Assembly (NCBI RefSeq): GCF_001039355.2
Contig: NW_019775480.1
Location: forward strand, 670,088 to 734,087
Direction: 5' to 3'
Length of the DNA stretch: 64,000 bases
Origin: Lingula anatina
Lineage: Eukaryota; Brachiopoda; Lingulata; Lingulida; Lingulidae
This document shows, piece after piece, positions 62,939 to 64,000 of the stretch. Each line of letters starts with the position of its first letter. Within the stretch, counting starts at the first letter, position 1. The notes beneath the pieces are model-generated. The model saw nothing but the letters and a program-made list of their open reading frames with translations. It did no database searches and was not told the origin of the DNA. Position numbers and translations under genes: made by a program.

Positions 62939-63111
62939 GTAGGTTTGCTTTCACTTTCGGAAGTTGTAGTTAAAAAGGAATGCCGCGAAGGACACACAGA
63001 TGGTTTTCAGGTCAAAATTAAACACACACAGATGCTTGATATCGCCCTAGAGTTCTTGTGTAATTTGAAAACTATGGTAAATTTTACATCGTGTAACTTA
63101 AAGACTCATTC

Positions 63112-63333
63112 CTATTGGAACTATCGATCTAACGCCGCTGTAACTCTCGCTGAATGCAGTCAGATTAAGGGATTAACACGCCTCCTCCTGGAGTAGATTA
63201 CAGAAAAGTAATGATTATACCAGTACGTTAGAAACAAGAGGAGGCGTGTTAATCTGTCTCTATACATCGAGAGTCTACGCGGAGTTCGATCGATCTATGT
63301 ATTCCGGTAGTTTCATTGGGAGTCATCCCTAAG
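63112..63333. mobile_element. Foldback MITE family copy 5
   Basis: Left end GACTCATTCCTATTGGAAC and right end TTTCATTGGGAGTCATCC are inverted copies. The inner arms GATTAACACGCCTCCTC and GAGGAGGCGTGTTAATC are perfectly inverted around a short centre. This is probably the youngest copy because its inner arms match exactly. Confidence 0.88.
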
Positions 63334-63804
63334 GATATTAAGTTGGATGCATAAGGGGGTTATTGACAGAGTTACGGGAGAAATAAAGACTGGAAGAATT
63401 AAGGAGACAGACGAGGATTACAATGTTTATAACTGGAGAGGCAGCGAAAGTTCAGAGTTTGGAGTTTTCACATAACATCATGTAGCTACAGAGCGTTCAG
63501 CAAATAAAACCTATCACTGGTGATTATTGTTTGTACCTGATTTTTACAATCATTTTTGATTTGAGTGTGTGCGGTGCGTGTGTGTGTGCGCGCCCGACTT
63601 CATACGTTTTGTCTGAGAGTACGAACCGCGGAATCTTCAGATTGCGTTTTGTGTAAAGTAAGTAATGTCTCTTTTCGAGCCCAAGCTTAACTTAACCTTA
63701 ATTAAGCTTTACTGAATTTACAGAAGTCAAGGACATTATGTTATATATGTAAAAGTTCATTACAGGCAGAACACCAGGTTATGTATTATATTTTTCTCAT
63801 TTTT

Positions 63805-63832
63805 ATGTACAGACACAGATGTGTCTGTACAT
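63805..63832. other. Perfect 13-base-arm palindrome
   Basis: ATGTACAGACACA, GA, TGTGTCTGTACAT. It can fold as a hairpin or bind a dimeric protein; no function is assigned. Confidence 0.8.
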
Positions 63833-63854
63833 ATTGCCATCACCTGCGTCTGTC

Positions 63855-63892
63855 GTCGCCGATCATGTCGCCGTCGCCGTCGCCGTCGCCGT
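63855..63892. repeat. (CGTCGC)n/(CGC CGT)n short tandem repeat
   Basis: A G+C-rich run of CGTCGC units, unusual in this AT-rich window. Confidence 0.85.
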
Positions 63893-64000
63893 GCACTTTT
63901 AGCATTAACACCATAAGTGGAAGACAGTTTTACTTTTTGGCTTTATATTTACAGAGCTGACTAATATTCATAAAACGCAGGTCAAGTTCGAAAATCAGCA

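Larger units (their letters stand above)
62939..64000. other. Probable intron 1 of PTER gene 3
   Basis: Holds a full foldback MITE, a perfect palindrome and a CGTCGC-type repeat; no exon was recognised. Confidence 0.5.

Overview
This is a window from an AT-rich, intron-rich animal nuclear genome. The spliceosomal introns, a SOCS-box ankyrin protein, a class III glucose-transporter homologue, a Methuselah-like receptor and N-acetyltaurine hydrolase (PTER) genes all point to a metazoan. High allelic divergence and many small foldback elements suggest a highly heterozygous, probably marine, invertebrate. The species cannot be fixed from the sequence alone. All gene models were built by hand from open frames, splice sites and reading phase; exon boundaries keep phase throughout.

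Layout, left to right. (1) 2343-15333, plus strand: a complete 26-coding-exon NAT10 (RNA cytidine acetyltransferase, about 1021 residues). Its intron 7 holds a single-exon, antisense ankyrin/SOCS-box gene (6308-7573). (2) 15795-17858: a near-identical second copy of the last five NAT10 exons, starting at a single N; most likely an unmerged contig overlap. (3) 21064-25599, minus strand: a compact PHF13-type PHD-finger gene in five exons. (4) 29029-42001, minus strand: a 14-exon sugar transporter of the GLUT10/GLUT12 class with a long glycosylated loop. Its intron 12 holds a single-exon, antisense Methuselah-like 7TM receptor (32905-33972). A foldback element lies just after the donor of exon 13. 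(5) 45192-52080, plus strand: a complete 8-exon PTER gene. (6) 53651-61199: a second PTER locus whose exons 2-8 occur twice in the order 2, 2', 3', 4', 3, 4, 5-8, 5'-8'. The ends of transposons at the N junctions show that two haplotypes of one gene were interleaved in the scaffold. (7) 62908-62938: the first exon of a third PTER gene that runs off the right edge.

The genes do not form one pathway. The recurring themes are antisense genes nested in introns (twice), a PTER tandem family with a stretch of gene conversion in the last exon, and very active small DNA elements. The latter include a family of about 220-bp foldback elements (five copies), a hAT-type insertion with a matching empty site, and a Harbinger-like insertion visible only as two ends. 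No prokaryotic-type system, CRISPR array, rRNA or convincing tRNA gene was seen.
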